Shown: positions 1 through 7,540 of the stretch, one piece after another
Layout of the letters: each line of letters begins with the position of its first letter
How positions within the stretch are numbered: position 1 is the first letter of the stretch
Assembly (NCBI GenBank): GCA_958443265.1
Contig: CAUCKA010000003.1
Coordinates: 62,001 to 126,000 of the forward strand
DNA length: 64,000 nt
Origin: an uncultured Collinsella sp.
GTDB lineage: Bacteria > Actinomycetota > Coriobacteriia > Coriobacteriales > Coriobacteriaceae
Reading direction: 5' to 3'
Program-made: the position numbers and the translations under genes
The notes under the pieces: generated by a model
What the model was told of the DNA's origin: nothing
What the model saw: the letters and a program-made list of their open reading frames with translations, nothing else
The model's database searches: none

Positions 1-2
1 GC

Positions 3-251
3 ACGTCGACCACCTTCGATGTGCTCAACAAGTACTTCACCATCAACCAGATGCCCGTGGTGGCATCCACCTACTGGAACAGCGTCTTTGGCGCCATGCC
101 GGGCGAGGCCGCCCAGGACGCCGAGGGCCTGGCCACCATGCGAAACATCGGCAAGAACATGGCTTGGCTCCTGCATTGTATCGAGGCAGGACAGGCTGCC
201 GGCATCGAAGCCCCCGAAGCCGATCGCGAGCGCACCAACTTCATTCGTTAG
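3..251 (+). CDS. NADPH-dependent FMN reductase / flavodoxin-like protein, C-terminal part
   Basis: This is the 3' end of a gene that begins before the window; the frame is open from base 3 to the TAG at 249-251. The visible 82 residues include a stretch resembling the end of NAD(P)H-dependent FMN reductases or flavodoxin-fold oxidoreductases: FDVLNKYFTINQMPVV, followed by STYWNSVFG and then a helical tail with AEGLATMRNIGKNMAWLL. Enzymes of this family bind FMN and reduce quinones, flavins or similar acceptors in the cytoplasm. The family call rests on this C-terminal pattern only, because the FMN phosphate-binding loop lies outside the window. The next gene starts 18 bases downstream on the same strand, so the two may be co-transcribed. 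Confidence 0.6.
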   Translation, partial: TSTTFDVLNKYFTINQMPVVASTYWNSVFGAMPGEAAQDAEGLATMRNIGKNMAWLLHCIEAGQAAGIEAPEADRERTNFIR

Positions 252-268
252 AACGGCGAAACATAGAT

Positions 269-610
269 ATGAATATTCAAATCTTCGGCACCAAAAAGTC
301 CTTCGACACCAAGAAGGCCCAGCGCTATTTTAAGGAGCGTCGCATTAAGGTGCAGTTTATTGACCTTAAGGAAAAGGAGATGAGCAAAGGCGAGCTCACG
401 AGCGTGATGCAGGCGGTCGGCGGCATCGACAAGCTGCTCAACCCCAAGGCCAAGGACGAGGAGACGCTCGCGCTCATCCAGCACCTCACCCCTAGCCAGC
501 GCTTCGACAAGTTGCTCGAAAACCAGCAGGTTCTAGCCGAGCCCATCGTGCGCAACGGCAAAAAGGCCACCGTCGGTTATTGCCCCGATGTATGGGGAGC
601 CTGGGAGTAG
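269..610 (+). CDS. ArsC/Spx-family thioredoxin-fold protein lacking the N-terminal cysteine
   Basis: This 113-residue protein matches the ArsC/Spx/YffB family in length and layout. It has an N-terminal beta strand (MNIQIFG), a helix with DTKKAQRYF, the segment VQFIDLKEKE, and a C-terminal EPIVRNGKKATVGY that matches the family's RPIV...VG region. ArsC-like enzymes carry the nucleophilic cysteine in the first loop, but here that loop reads GTKKSFDTKKA, with serine where cysteine is expected. It is therefore unlikely to be a classical arsenate reductase and may be a regulatory or otherwise diverged relative. I chose the ATG at 269 because it gives the family-length protein; longer starts add unrelated residues. 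Confidence 0.8.
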   Translation: MNIQIFGTKKSFDTKKAQRYFKERRIKVQFIDLKEKEMSKGELTSVMQAVGGIDKLLNPKAKDEETLALIQHLTPSQRFDKLLENQQVLAEPIVRNGKKATVGYCPDVWGAWE

Positions 611-696
611 CCTGTGTTATTTGCCAGCGCGTGGGTATAAGAGCAGGCGTTTGGCATATGATTCAACTGTAAGCCATGTCTAACAAAGGAGGGCAC

Positions 697-1827
697 ATGC
701 CCAACAAACCCGTGAAGATCATCATGCTTACCGGCTACCTCGGTGCCGGCAAGACCACGCTGCTCAACCACATCCTCGCCAACGACGGCGGCATCCGCGC
801 CGCCGTGATCGTCAACGATATCGGCGAGATCAACGTCGACGCTAGCCTTATCGCCGACGGCGGCCTTTCCGAGACCGACGACCTCATCCCGCTCACCAAC
901 GGCTGCATCTGCTGCACGCTTTCGGACGACCTGGCCAACCAGCTGCAGGGCATCGCCGATTCGGGCAAGTTCGACTACATCATCATCGAGGCCTCGGGTA
1001 TTTGCGAGCCTATCCCCATCGCCTACACCATCTCGAGCTTCTGCGACGAGGCCAAGGTGGGCGGCGAGCCCAAGCTCGCGCTCGACAACATCGTGGCCGT
1101 GGTCGACTGCGCCCGCATGTACGACGAGTTCAACGGCGGTCGCGACCTGCTGGCCGAGGACATTGACGAGGATGACATCGAGAGCCTGCTCATCCAGCAG
1201 ATCGAGTTTTGCTCCACGCTGATTCTTAATAAGACTGACACCGTCACCCCCGAGCAGATCGCAGAGCTCAAAGCCATCGTGCGCAGCCTGCAGAAGGACG
1301 CCGTGATTGTCGAGGCTCAAAACGGCGAGGTCCCCATGGAGGAGCTGCTCGACACCGACCGCTTCGACTTTATGCGCGCCTACAACTCCGCCGCCTGGAT
1401 CGAGGCCATGGAGCATCCCGAGGAGCACGACGACCCCGAGGTGCTCGAGTACGACATCGAGACCTTTGTGTACTCGCGCCGCAAGCCGTTTGACCTGCAG
1501 AAGTTCACCGATTTTGTTGAGCAGGAGTGGCCCGACGAAGTCATTCGCGTCAAGGGTCCGCTGTGGCAGACCGGCGATCCGGACATGTGCTACATGTTTG
1601 AGCAGGCCGGCCACCAGATGCGTCTGATGGAAAACGGCCTGTTTGTCGATTCTGCGCCCGAGGGCGAGAAGCAGAAGATTATCGACGAGAACCCCGAAAT
1701 CATGCAGATTTGGGACGACGAGACGGGCGACCGCATGACGAGCCTGTGCATCATCGGCCGTCACATGGACAAGGACGCACTCATCGCCTCCCTCGATGCC
1801 TGCCTGACCGACTGGCACCGCGCCTAG
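697..1827 (+). CDS. CobW/COG0523-family GTP-binding metal chaperone
   Basis: This is a 376-residue G3E-family GTPase. The N-terminus has the P-loop GYLGAGKTT, followed by the switch region VNDIGEINVD. The metal-binding signature GCICCT (the CxCC motif that defines COG0523 proteins) comes next, and NKTD serves as the base-recognition motif. The C-terminal half (YDIETFVYSRRKPFDLQKF...) is the CobW C-terminal domain. Such proteins insert or traffic metals such as Zn, Co or Ni into client proteins. The ATG at 697 is chosen because an AAAGGAGGG Shine-Dalgarno sequence lies just upstream; an in-frame ATG at 676 precedes that site and is unlikely to be used. A hairpin terminator follows, so the gene is probably monocistronic. 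The metal cannot be read from the sequence. Confidence 0.93.
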   Translation: MPNKPVKIIMLTGYLGAGKTTLLNHILANDGGIRAAVIVNDIGEINVDASLIADGGLSETDDLIPLTNGCICCTLSDDLANQLQGIADSGKFDYIIIEASGICEPIPIAYTISSFCDEAKVGGEPKLALDNIVAVVDCARMYDEFNGGRDLLAEDIDEDDIESLLIQQIEFCSTLILNKTDTVTPEQIAELKAIVRSLQKDAVIVEAQNGEVPMEELLDTDRFDFMRAYNSAAWIEAMEHPEEHDDPEVLEYDIETFVYSRRKPFDLQKFTDFVEQEWPDEVIRVKGPLWQTGDPDMCYMFEQAGHQMRLMENGLFVDSAPEGEKQKIIDENPEIMQIWDDETGDRMTSLCIIGRHMDKDALIASLDACLTDWHRA

Positions 1828-1866
1828 GTTTATCCAAGCGAGTATTTTTCCGCCTACGTAACCGCC

Positions 1867-1902
1867 AAACCACCACGAAGGTGCCCTTTGTGGTGGTTTT
1901 TC
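1867..1902 (+). terminator. Rho-independent terminator after the CobW-family gene
   Basis: AAACCACCAC at 1867-1876 pairs with GTGGTGGTTT at 1890-1899, and a run of T follows. It lies about 40 bases after the CobW-family stop codon and before the trmL ribosome-binding site. Confidence 0.85.
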
Positions 1903-1922
1903 GTTCTGAGCCAAGGAGATTC

Positions 1923-2522
1923 ATGTTCAACATTGTGCTGTATGCGCCCGAGATTCCGGCCAATACGGGCAATATCGGCCGCACTTGCGTGGTTACCGGT
2001 ACCCGCCTGCATCTGGTGGAGCCGCTGGGGTTTTCGCTCGACGACAAGACAGTGCGTCGCGCCGGCCTGGGCTACTGGCAAAACTTGGACGTGACGACCT
2101 ATGCCGGCTGGGAGGATTTCCTTGCGCGCAACGGCCTCTCCCCCGCCGACGAGCGCCTGCATCTGCTGACCAAAAAGGCACGCCGCACCTATGCGCAAAG
2201 CACCTACCGCGACGGCGACTACTTGGTCTTTGGCAGCGAGAGCTCGGGCATCCCCGAGCCACTGCTTGCCGCGGAGTCCGAGCGCTGCGAGCGCATCCCG
2301 ATGCTGCGCGATTGCGATTCGCTTGACAACGCCGAGACATGGGAAGCCCACGAGGAATCGCTCGGGCATACCGAGGACAGCCACGAGGCCATCCTTCGGC
2401 AGGATATCTGCGGCAACTTTGTAGACCCGGACGACTACCGCATCAGCGCCCTCAACCTCTCCAACAGCGCCGCCATCGTCCTCTACGAGGCCCTCCGCCA
2501 GACAGGCTTCCCCGGCATGTGA
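1923..2522 (+). CDS. trmL: tRNA (cytidine(34)-2'-O)-methyltransferase
   Basis: This is a SPOUT-class methyltransferase of the TrmL (YibK) type, which 2'-O-methylates the wobble nucleotide of certain leucine tRNAs. The family landmarks are present: NIVLYAPEIPANTGNIGRTC at the N-terminus, LVEPLGFSLDDK, RRAGLGYW, VFGSESSGIP, RIPM, and the knot motif ALNLSNSAAIVLYEALRQ. At 199 residues it is longer than the usual 155-160. The extra length is an insertion of roughly 38 residues between RIPM and the LNLSN knot strand. The start ATG at 1923 follows an AAGGAG sequence. The stop codon (2520-2522) lies inside the 31-bp palindromic repeat that begins at 2517. Confidence 0.92.
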   Translation: MFNIVLYAPEIPANTGNIGRTCVVTGTRLHLVEPLGFSLDDKTVRRAGLGYWQNLDVTTYAGWEDFLARNGLSPADERLHLLTKKARRTYAQSTYRDGDYLVFGSESSGIPEPLLAAESERCERIPMLRDCDSLDNAETWEAHEESLGHTEDSHEAILRQDICGNFVDPDDYRISALNLSNSAAIVLYEALRQTGFPGM

Positions 2523-2547
2523 CAAAGGGACTGTCCCTTTGTCACAT
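2517..2547. repeat. 31-bp palindromic repeat, family 1, copy 1
   Basis: This is a 14-base arm (ATGTGACAAAGGGA), a CTG centre and the complementary 14-base arm. It is identical to the copies at 3742 and 7510, with variants at 6292, 44941 and 46550. It contains the last codon and stop codon of trmL. There is no T-tract, so it is not a textbook intrinsic terminator. Confidence 0.95.
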
Positions 2548-2633
2548 TGATGCACCAAATAACGAGCCGTCGCTTTTAATCAGAATTAACTAGAATAAAA
2601 TGGAGTTAAACGGCGATGTGAAAGGAGAGCCTT

Positions 2634-3734
2634 GTGGAATATCTCGAGAACCCGTTTACCCCCAGTTTTGGTGAGGTTCCTGCCCATCTCGCCGGCAGAC
2701 AACAGATTATTCGGGATTTGGACCGTGCCTTCTTGAGCCAGCGTAGACGCCCGGAATTGACCTCGATCTTCTCAGGCGCGCGTGGAACCGGTAAAACCGC
2801 TCTCATGTCGTCGCTCGCAACAAGGGCGGAATCCCACGGCTGGATAGCGGTAAAGACGACCGCGCTCTCGGGAATGCTTGAGGAAATCGAGCTCGGGGCG
2901 AAACGTGCTGCAGGCCATCTCATCAACCCGTCTAACAACTTCGAAGTCACCGGTCTCGGAATCGCGCCGCTCGGCAGTATCGAGGTCAATCGCGTTCACG
3001 ATGCCTCGACTTGGCGTTATCGCATGAGCGACATCATCGACCAGCTCAACGAAACGGGCACCGGTCTACTCGTCACGGTTGATGAGGTCGACCCGACGCT
3101 CGACGAGATGATCCAGCTCGCAGCCACGTATCAGCACTTTGTGACCGATGGGAAACGCGTCGCTCTACTCATGGCGGGACTTCCCAACAACGTCTCGACG
3201 TTGCTGAACCACAAGACGGTCTCGTTCCTTCGTCGCGCCCAGCAATATCATCTGGGGCGTATCGCCGACTACGATGTACGCGAGGCCTTGATCCGAACGA
3301 TCCAGGAAAACGACCGTCTGGCGGATGCCGAGGGAATCGATAAGGCCGTTCGCTCGATTTCGGGCTTTCCTTTCCTTTTGCAGCTTGTGGGTTACCGCGC
3401 CTGGGATCTCACGAGTAACTCGAGGGAAATATCATCTCGCGACTTTGACCAGGGAATCAAAATCGCACGCGATGAAATGGACGACCGGATCCTCGCAGCG
3501 ACCTATCGGGAACTCACTGCGGAGGACAAGCGATTTCTCATCGCCATGCTCGATGACGAAGAAGAGTCCACCACCGCTGACCTTGTCGAGCGCCTTAAGC
3601 GTTCGCCGCAACAGGTCTCCCGCTACCGACGCCGCATGATAGACGCCGGCATCATTGGAGAACGTGGGCGCGGAATCGTCGCTTTTGAATTACCGTTCTT
3701 CCGCGACTATCTCGCCGCTCAATGCGTGAAATAG
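2634..3734 (+). CDS. AAA-type ATP-binding protein with C-terminal winged helix (ATPase A)
   Basis: This is a 366-residue STAND/Orc1-like ATPase. It begins NPFTPSFGEVPAHLAGR, the usual opening in which a Gly-Arg pair precedes the nucleotide fold. Walker A is GARGTGKT at residues 48-55 and Walker B is LLVTVDEVD near residue 150. A sensor-like FLRRAQQYHLG follows. The C-terminal 60 residues (STTADLVERLKRSPQQVSRYRRRM...) look like a winged helix, which suggests DNA binding. The start is GTG at 2634, eight bases behind AAAGGAGA. A paralogue of the same architecture lies on the other strand at 6323-7441. The gene is bracketed by palindromes at 2517 and 3742. Its cellular role is unknown. Confidence 0.85.
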   Translation: MEYLENPFTPSFGEVPAHLAGRQQIIRDLDRAFLSQRRRPELTSIFSGARGTGKTALMSSLATRAESHGWIAVKTTALSGMLEEIELGAKRAAGHLINPSNNFEVTGLGIAPLGSIEVNRVHDASTWRYRMSDIIDQLNETGTGLLVTVDEVDPTLDEMIQLAATYQHFVTDGKRVALLMAGLPNNVSTLLNHKTVSFLRRAQQYHLGRIADYDVREALIRTIQENDRLADAEGIDKAVRSISGFPFLLQLVGYRAWDLTSNSREISSRDFDQGIKIARDEMDDRILAATYRELTAEDKRFLIAMLDDEEESTTADLVERLKRSPQQVSRYRRRMIDAGIIGERGRGIVAFELPFFRDYLAAQCVK

Positions 3735-3741
3735 GCATCGG

Positions 3742-3772
3742 ATGTGACAAAGGGACTGTCCCTTTGTCACAT
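3742..3772. repeat. 31-bp palindromic repeat, family 1, copy 2
   Basis: This copy is identical to the one at 2517. It lies between the 3' ends of two convergent genes, seven bases after the ATPase A stop codon and four bases before the stop codon of the UvrA paralogue. Confidence 0.95.
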
Positions 3773-3776
3773 CCTG

Positions 3777-6269
3777 CTAGAGGTAGCGGCCAGTGACGCT
3801 TGCGGAGCAGGCCGCAGTGTCATCCGGCGTGCCGGTGCAGACGATTTGTCCGCCTGCGTCACCGCCGCCCGGGCCCATGTCGATCACGTAATCGGCGTTA
3901 CGGATAAGGTCGAGGTCGTGTTCGATCACGATGACCGTGGCGCCCTTGGCAACGAGTCCGTCAAACACGCTCAGCAGTACCTGAACATCGAGCGGATGCA
4001 GGCCGATGGTGGGCTCGTCGAACACGAATACGGCATCGTCCTGCACGCGGCCCATCTCGCTCGCAAGCTTAAGTCGCTGCGCCTCGCCGCCCGAGAGCGC
4101 CGGCGTGGGCTCGCCAAGTGTCAGGTAGCCCAGACCCAGGCCATGCAAGGTCTGCAGGCGCGCCTGAACTTTCTTGAGTCCCACCGTGGCGTCGAGGGCC
4201 TCGTCCACACTCATGTCCATGAGCTGCGGCAACGTGAGCAGACTGCCGTCCTTGCCCTCGCGATGAATATGCGAGGCTGCGTCTGCATAACGCGAGCCGC
4301 GACATGCAGGACAGACGATCTCGACATCGGGCAAAAACTGCACGTCAAGTGATATCGAGCCCGTGCCATCGCACGTGGGGCAACGCAAAGCGCCAGTGTT
4401 GTAGCTAAAGGCACCCGCTTTATATCCTGCCGCCTTGGCCTCGGGCGTACGGGCGAAGGCGCGGCGCAGCTCATCATGGATGTCGGCATAGGTCGCTACC
4501 GTCGAGCGTACGTTGGCGCCGATGGGCGTGGCGTCAATCAGGTTGGCGCGCGCGATGCCCTCGGCATCGACCCAACGCACGTGCCTTGGCAGGCGCTCGC
4601 CGGCCGCCTGTGCCTTGAGCGCCGGGATGAGCGTCTCGAGCACCAGTGTCGTCTTGCCCGAACCCGAAACACCCGTCACCGCGACAAGGCGGCCGCGCGG
4701 GATATCGACTTCGAGTGGTTTGACGGTATGGATGGCATCGGTCGCCATGCGGATATGGCCTAGGTCGAACATTTCGTCGTCAGCCACCTGCGGGCGCAGA
4801 CGCTTGGGGTCCGAGCGCAAGAACGGCGCGATGCGGCTGCCCTGCGATTGTTCGACCTCGTCTACCGTACCGGCGGCGATTACATGGCCGCCGCCTGCTC
4901 CCGCAACGGGGCCCATCTCGACCAGATAGTCGGCTTCTGCCAGCACGCGCGTGTCGTGGTCGACAACAACCACGGTATTGCCGTCGACCACCAGATCGCG
5001 CATCACGCTCACCAGACCGTCGACATTGGCAGGATGCAAGCCGATCGAAGGCTCGTCCAGCACATACAGCACGCCCGTCGATCGGTTGCGCACCACGCGG
5101 GCAAGCTGTACGCGCTGGCGCTCACCCGTGGAAAGCGTGGCGCCGGCGCGGTCGAGCGAAAGGTAGTCGAGACCCAGATCGACCAGGCGGCGGGCCGTAC
5201 TCAAAAACGAATCGCAGATGTCCGTCGCCATGGGCCGCATCTCGGTCGGCAAGGATGCGGGCACCCCGCGCACCCACTCAATCGCCTCGCCCAGCGTCAT
5301 GGCTGCCGCCTGCGCCAGATTGATACCGCGCACCTGGGGCTGGCGCGCGGCGTCGGAAAGACGCGTGCCGCCGCAATCGCGGCACGGTCCCTCGCGCAAA
5401 AAGCGCGCAACGCGCTTGAGCCCCTTATCGTCCTTAACCTTGGCGAGCGCATTCTCGACGGTATAGACGGCGTTGTAATAGGTGAAGTCGAGCGGCGTGG
5501 CGCCCTCGCCATTTTTGGGAACGTAGAGAATGTGCTTCTTGACCGCCGGGCCATGGAACACGATATCGCGCTCGGCGGGCGTGAGCTGGTTAAACGGCAC
5601 GTCGGTGCGCACGCCCATCTCGCCGGCCACCTGCTTCATCAGGTCCCACATGAGCGTGCCCCAGGGAAGCACCGCGCCCTCGTTGATGGTCTTTGACTCG
5701 TCGGGCACCAGGCTCGCCTCGTCCACCTCGCGCATGACGCCGGTGCCGCCGCAGGTAGGACACGCGCCGCCGCTGTTAAAGGCAAGGTCCTCGGCCCCCG
5801 GCGCATAGAACTCGTGACCGCATGCGGGACATGTGAGCGACAGGCCCGCGGCCACGTTAAGGCTCGGCTCCACGCGCGCCCCGCAATGCGGGCAGACGTG
5901 ATGGGCGCAGCGGCTAAAGAGCAGACGCAGGCTATTGTTGAGCTCGGTCATGGTGCCAAAAGTGGAACGCACGCCCGGCACGCTGGGGCGCTGATGCAAT
6001 GCGAGCGCCGCCGGCACGTGCAGCACCTCGTCCACCTGGGCGTGCTCGGCCTGCGTCAGCCGACGGCGGGTATAGGTGCTGAGCGCCTCCAGGTAACGAC
6101 GCGAGCCCTCGGCATAGAGCACCCCCAACGCCAGCGAGCTCTTGCCCGAGCCCGACACGCCGGCAATACCCACGAGCTTTCCCAGCGGAATATCGATATC
6201 GATGTCCTTAAGGTTATGGACACGCGCGCCGCGCACCTCGATAGCACTTGGTTGTTGCGACACCGCCAT
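3777..6269 (-). CDS. UvrA-like excinuclease ATPase (short paralogue)
   Basis: This 830-residue protein carries two ABC ATPase modules arranged as in UvrA. The first has Walker A GVSGSGKSS near residue 40 and signature LSTGERQRVQLARV. The second has Walker A GVSGSGKTT, signature LSGGEAQRLKLASEM and Walker B VFVFDEPTIGLHP. Zinc-binding CxxC pairs appear in both halves (CPHCGARV, CPACGHEF, CPTCGG, CPTCDG, CPACRG). It is about 110 residues shorter than housekeeping UvrA. Short UvrA relatives of this kind are linked to drug tolerance or auxiliary DNA-damage recognition, and which applies here cannot be told. A purine-rich GGAAGGGGAG site precedes the ATG at 6269. It stands alone between palindromes at 3742 and 6292. 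Confidence 0.9.
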   Translation of the reverse strand: MAVSQQPSAIEVRGARVHNLKDIDIDIPLGKLVGIAGVSGSGKSSLALGVLYAEGSRRYLEALSTYTRRRLTQAEHAQVDEVLHVPAALALHQRPSVPGVRSTFGTMTELNNSLRLLFSRCAHHVCPHCGARVEPSLNVAAGLSLTCPACGHEFYAPGAEDLAFNSGGACPTCGGTGVMREVDEASLVPDESKTINEGAVLPWGTLMWDLMKQVAGEMGVRTDVPFNQLTPAERDIVFHGPAVKKHILYVPKNGEGATPLDFTYYNAVYTVENALAKVKDDKGLKRVARFLREGPCRDCGGTRLSDAARQPQVRGINLAQAAAMTLGEAIEWVRGVPASLPTEMRPMATDICDSFLSTARRLVDLGLDYLSLDRAGATLSTGERQRVQLARVVRNRSTGVLYVLDEPSIGLHPANVDGLVSVMRDLVVDGNTVVVVDHDTRVLAEADYLVEMGPVAGAGGGHVIAAGTVDEVEQSQGSRIAPFLRSDPKRLRPQVADDEMFDLGHIRMATDAIHTVKPLEVDIPRGRLVAVTGVSGSGKTTLVLETLIPALKAQAAGERLPRHVRWVDAEGIARANLIDATPIGANVRSTVATYADIHDELRRAFARTPEAKAAGYKAGAFSYNTGALRCPTCDGTGSISLDVQFLPDVEIVCPACRGSRYADAASHIHREGKDGSLLTLPQLMDMSVDEALDATVGLKKVQARLQTLHGLGLGYLTLGEPTPALSGGEAQRLKLASEMGRVQDDAVFVFDEPTIGLHPLDVQVLLSVFDGLVAKGATVIVIEHDLDLIRNADYVIDMGPGGGDAGGQIVCTGTPDDTAACSASVTGRYL

Positions 6270-6291
6270 CGCTCCCCTTCCTATTGATCGA

Positions 6292-6323
6292 ATGTGACAA
6301 AGGGACAGTCCCTCATGTCACAT
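6292..6323. repeat. Palindromic repeat, family 1, variant copy 3
   Basis: This 32-base variant has an ACAG centre and a right arm altered to TCCCTCATGTCACAT. It starts about 22 bases upstream of the UvrA-paralogue start codon. Its final T is the first base, on this strand, of the stop codon of ATPase B (6323-6325). Confidence 0.92.
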
Positions 6324-7441
6324 TACTCGTGCCATAAAATGCGATCGCGAATATACTTGCCCAGCATGGGCACGGTAAACCGGACGAGACCGTATCCGGC
6401 GGCCTCGATGACGCGCTCGCGAATCAGGCTCGCGCGGTATTTGCTCACCCAGCTCTGGGTGCGGTCGCAGCGCTCAATGATATCCGCCATGCGCGTCGGC
6501 TTGTCCTCGTCAACCGCCATGGCCTCGATAAAGAGGCGCTGTGGGGTGCGCAGCCCGTAATACAGAGGCGCGTCAACCGCTTCGTAGAACTCAGAGACGG
6601 CATCCGCATGACCAACCTCGACATCGCACCCTTCAATGACCTGCGAGCCACGCCGGACAGCAGACCGCCACATGTAATATCCCACCAGCTGAACCATATA
6701 GGGATGTCCCATGCTCTTGTGCGCCGCAAGGTCCGCCGTCCCCGCATCAATGCAAAGACCAGCACATTCGACCGTCTGGATATATGAATCGCGCACCTGG
6801 GGCAAGGAAATCGCCCCCAACGTACGCTGCTGGGCGCGCCGCAAAAACGTCACGCTCGGCTCTTCGAGCAGATCGTCAACCATGCTGGGCAAGCCGGCAA
6901 AGACCAGCGCAAGACCACGCTGGTCGCCATCGGGCAAGCCCGTAGCATCCTGATCTCCCAGCACCTGCTGATAAAGAACGGCGAGGGCCGCCAGCTCCTC
7001 AATAGACGCCGATTGAGCCTCGTCAATCGCAAACAGAATACCCTTGCTTGGGCCGAGTTTCTTGAGACGTTCGTTGACCAGCCCTCTCAACGTCTCGCCT
7101 TTTGTTCGCGCCGCCTCAACCGACATTCGGCCAAATGACGGACCAAACTCCATTGACGTTACAACGGGCTTATTCGAGCGAAGCGCATCGACCAAGCGGT
7201 CGCATAAGCCAAGCGAAGCGGAATCGGAGACAACCGCCCATCCGCGCTCACTGGCCTGACGTTGCAGCTCCCGCAGGAGAACCGTTTTGCCACAGCCGCG
7301 GTTTCCTGTAATGAGCATGAGTCTGCCCGGCGCTCCGGCACCGTTATCGAGCCCTTCCTCAAAATCTTCGATGACCGACTCGCGACCGATGAGCACCGGA
7401 GGTCGCTTACCAGCCGTTGGCTTAAAGGGATTTGGATTCAT
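6323..7441 (-). CDS. AAA-type ATP-binding protein with C-terminal winged helix (ATPase B)
   Basis: This 372-residue paralogue of ATPase A shares its layout: an NPFKPTAGKRPPVLIGR opening, Walker A GNRGCGKT at residues 46-53, Walker B GILFAIDEAQ, a FLRRAQQRTLG segment and a C-terminal winged helix (TRMADIIERCDRTQSWVSKYRASLIRERVIE). The shared opening, sensor region and helix point to one family of Orc1/STAND-like ATPases. A strong GAGGAGG site precedes the ATG at 7441. Three 10-bp direct repeats lie 37-63 bases upstream of the start and may be its operator. No partner gene is adjacent in the same transcript. Function unknown. Confidence 0.85.
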   Translation of the reverse strand: MNPNPFKPTAGKRPPVLIGRESVIEDFEEGLDNGAGAPGRLMLITGNRGCGKTVLLRELQRQASERGWAVVSDSASLGLCDRLVDALRSNKPVVTSMEFGPSFGRMSVEAARTKGETLRGLVNERLKKLGPSKGILFAIDEAQSASIEELAALAVLYQQVLGDQDATGLPDGDQRGLALVFAGLPSMVDDLLEEPSVTFLRRAQQRTLGAISLPQVRDSYIQTVECAGLCIDAGTADLAAHKSMGHPYMVQLVGYYMWRSAVRRGSQVIEGCDVEVGHADAVSEFYEAVDAPLYYGLRTPQRLFIEAMAVDEDKPTRMADIIERCDRTQSWVSKYRASLIRERVIEAAGYGLVRFTVPMLGKYIRDRILWHE

Positions 7442-7477
7442 GTCGGCCTCCTCGGATTGGCAAACGCTGATAATAGT

Positions 7478-7504
7478 TATACCAACTTATACCGAGTTAT
7501 ACCA
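7478..7504. promoter_or_regulatory. Three 10-bp-phased TTATACC direct repeats upstream of ATPase B
   Basis: TTATACC occurs at 7478-7484, 7488-7494 and 7498-7504, exactly one helical turn apart, with near-identical flanks (AGTTATACCA, ACTTATACCG, AGTTATACCA). The array is just upstream of the ATPase B start (7441, minus strand) and ends six bases before the palindrome at 7510. Its position and phasing suggest an operator or iteron-like binding site. Confidence 0.55.
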
Positions 7505-7509
7505 ACTGA

Positions 7510-7540
7510 ATGTGACAAAGGGACTGTCCCTTTGTCACAT
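7510..7540. repeat. 31-bp palindromic repeat, family 1, copy 4
   Basis: This copy is identical to those at 2517 and 3742. Read on the minus strand, its first bases supply the last methionine codon and the TGA stop of the TetM/EF-G-like GTPase. Confidence 0.95.

Noticed and set aside
2517..2547. Intrinsic terminator
   Set aside because: The stem is AT/GC mixed with no following T-run; described as a palindromic repeat instead, although a role at mRNA 3' ends remains possible.
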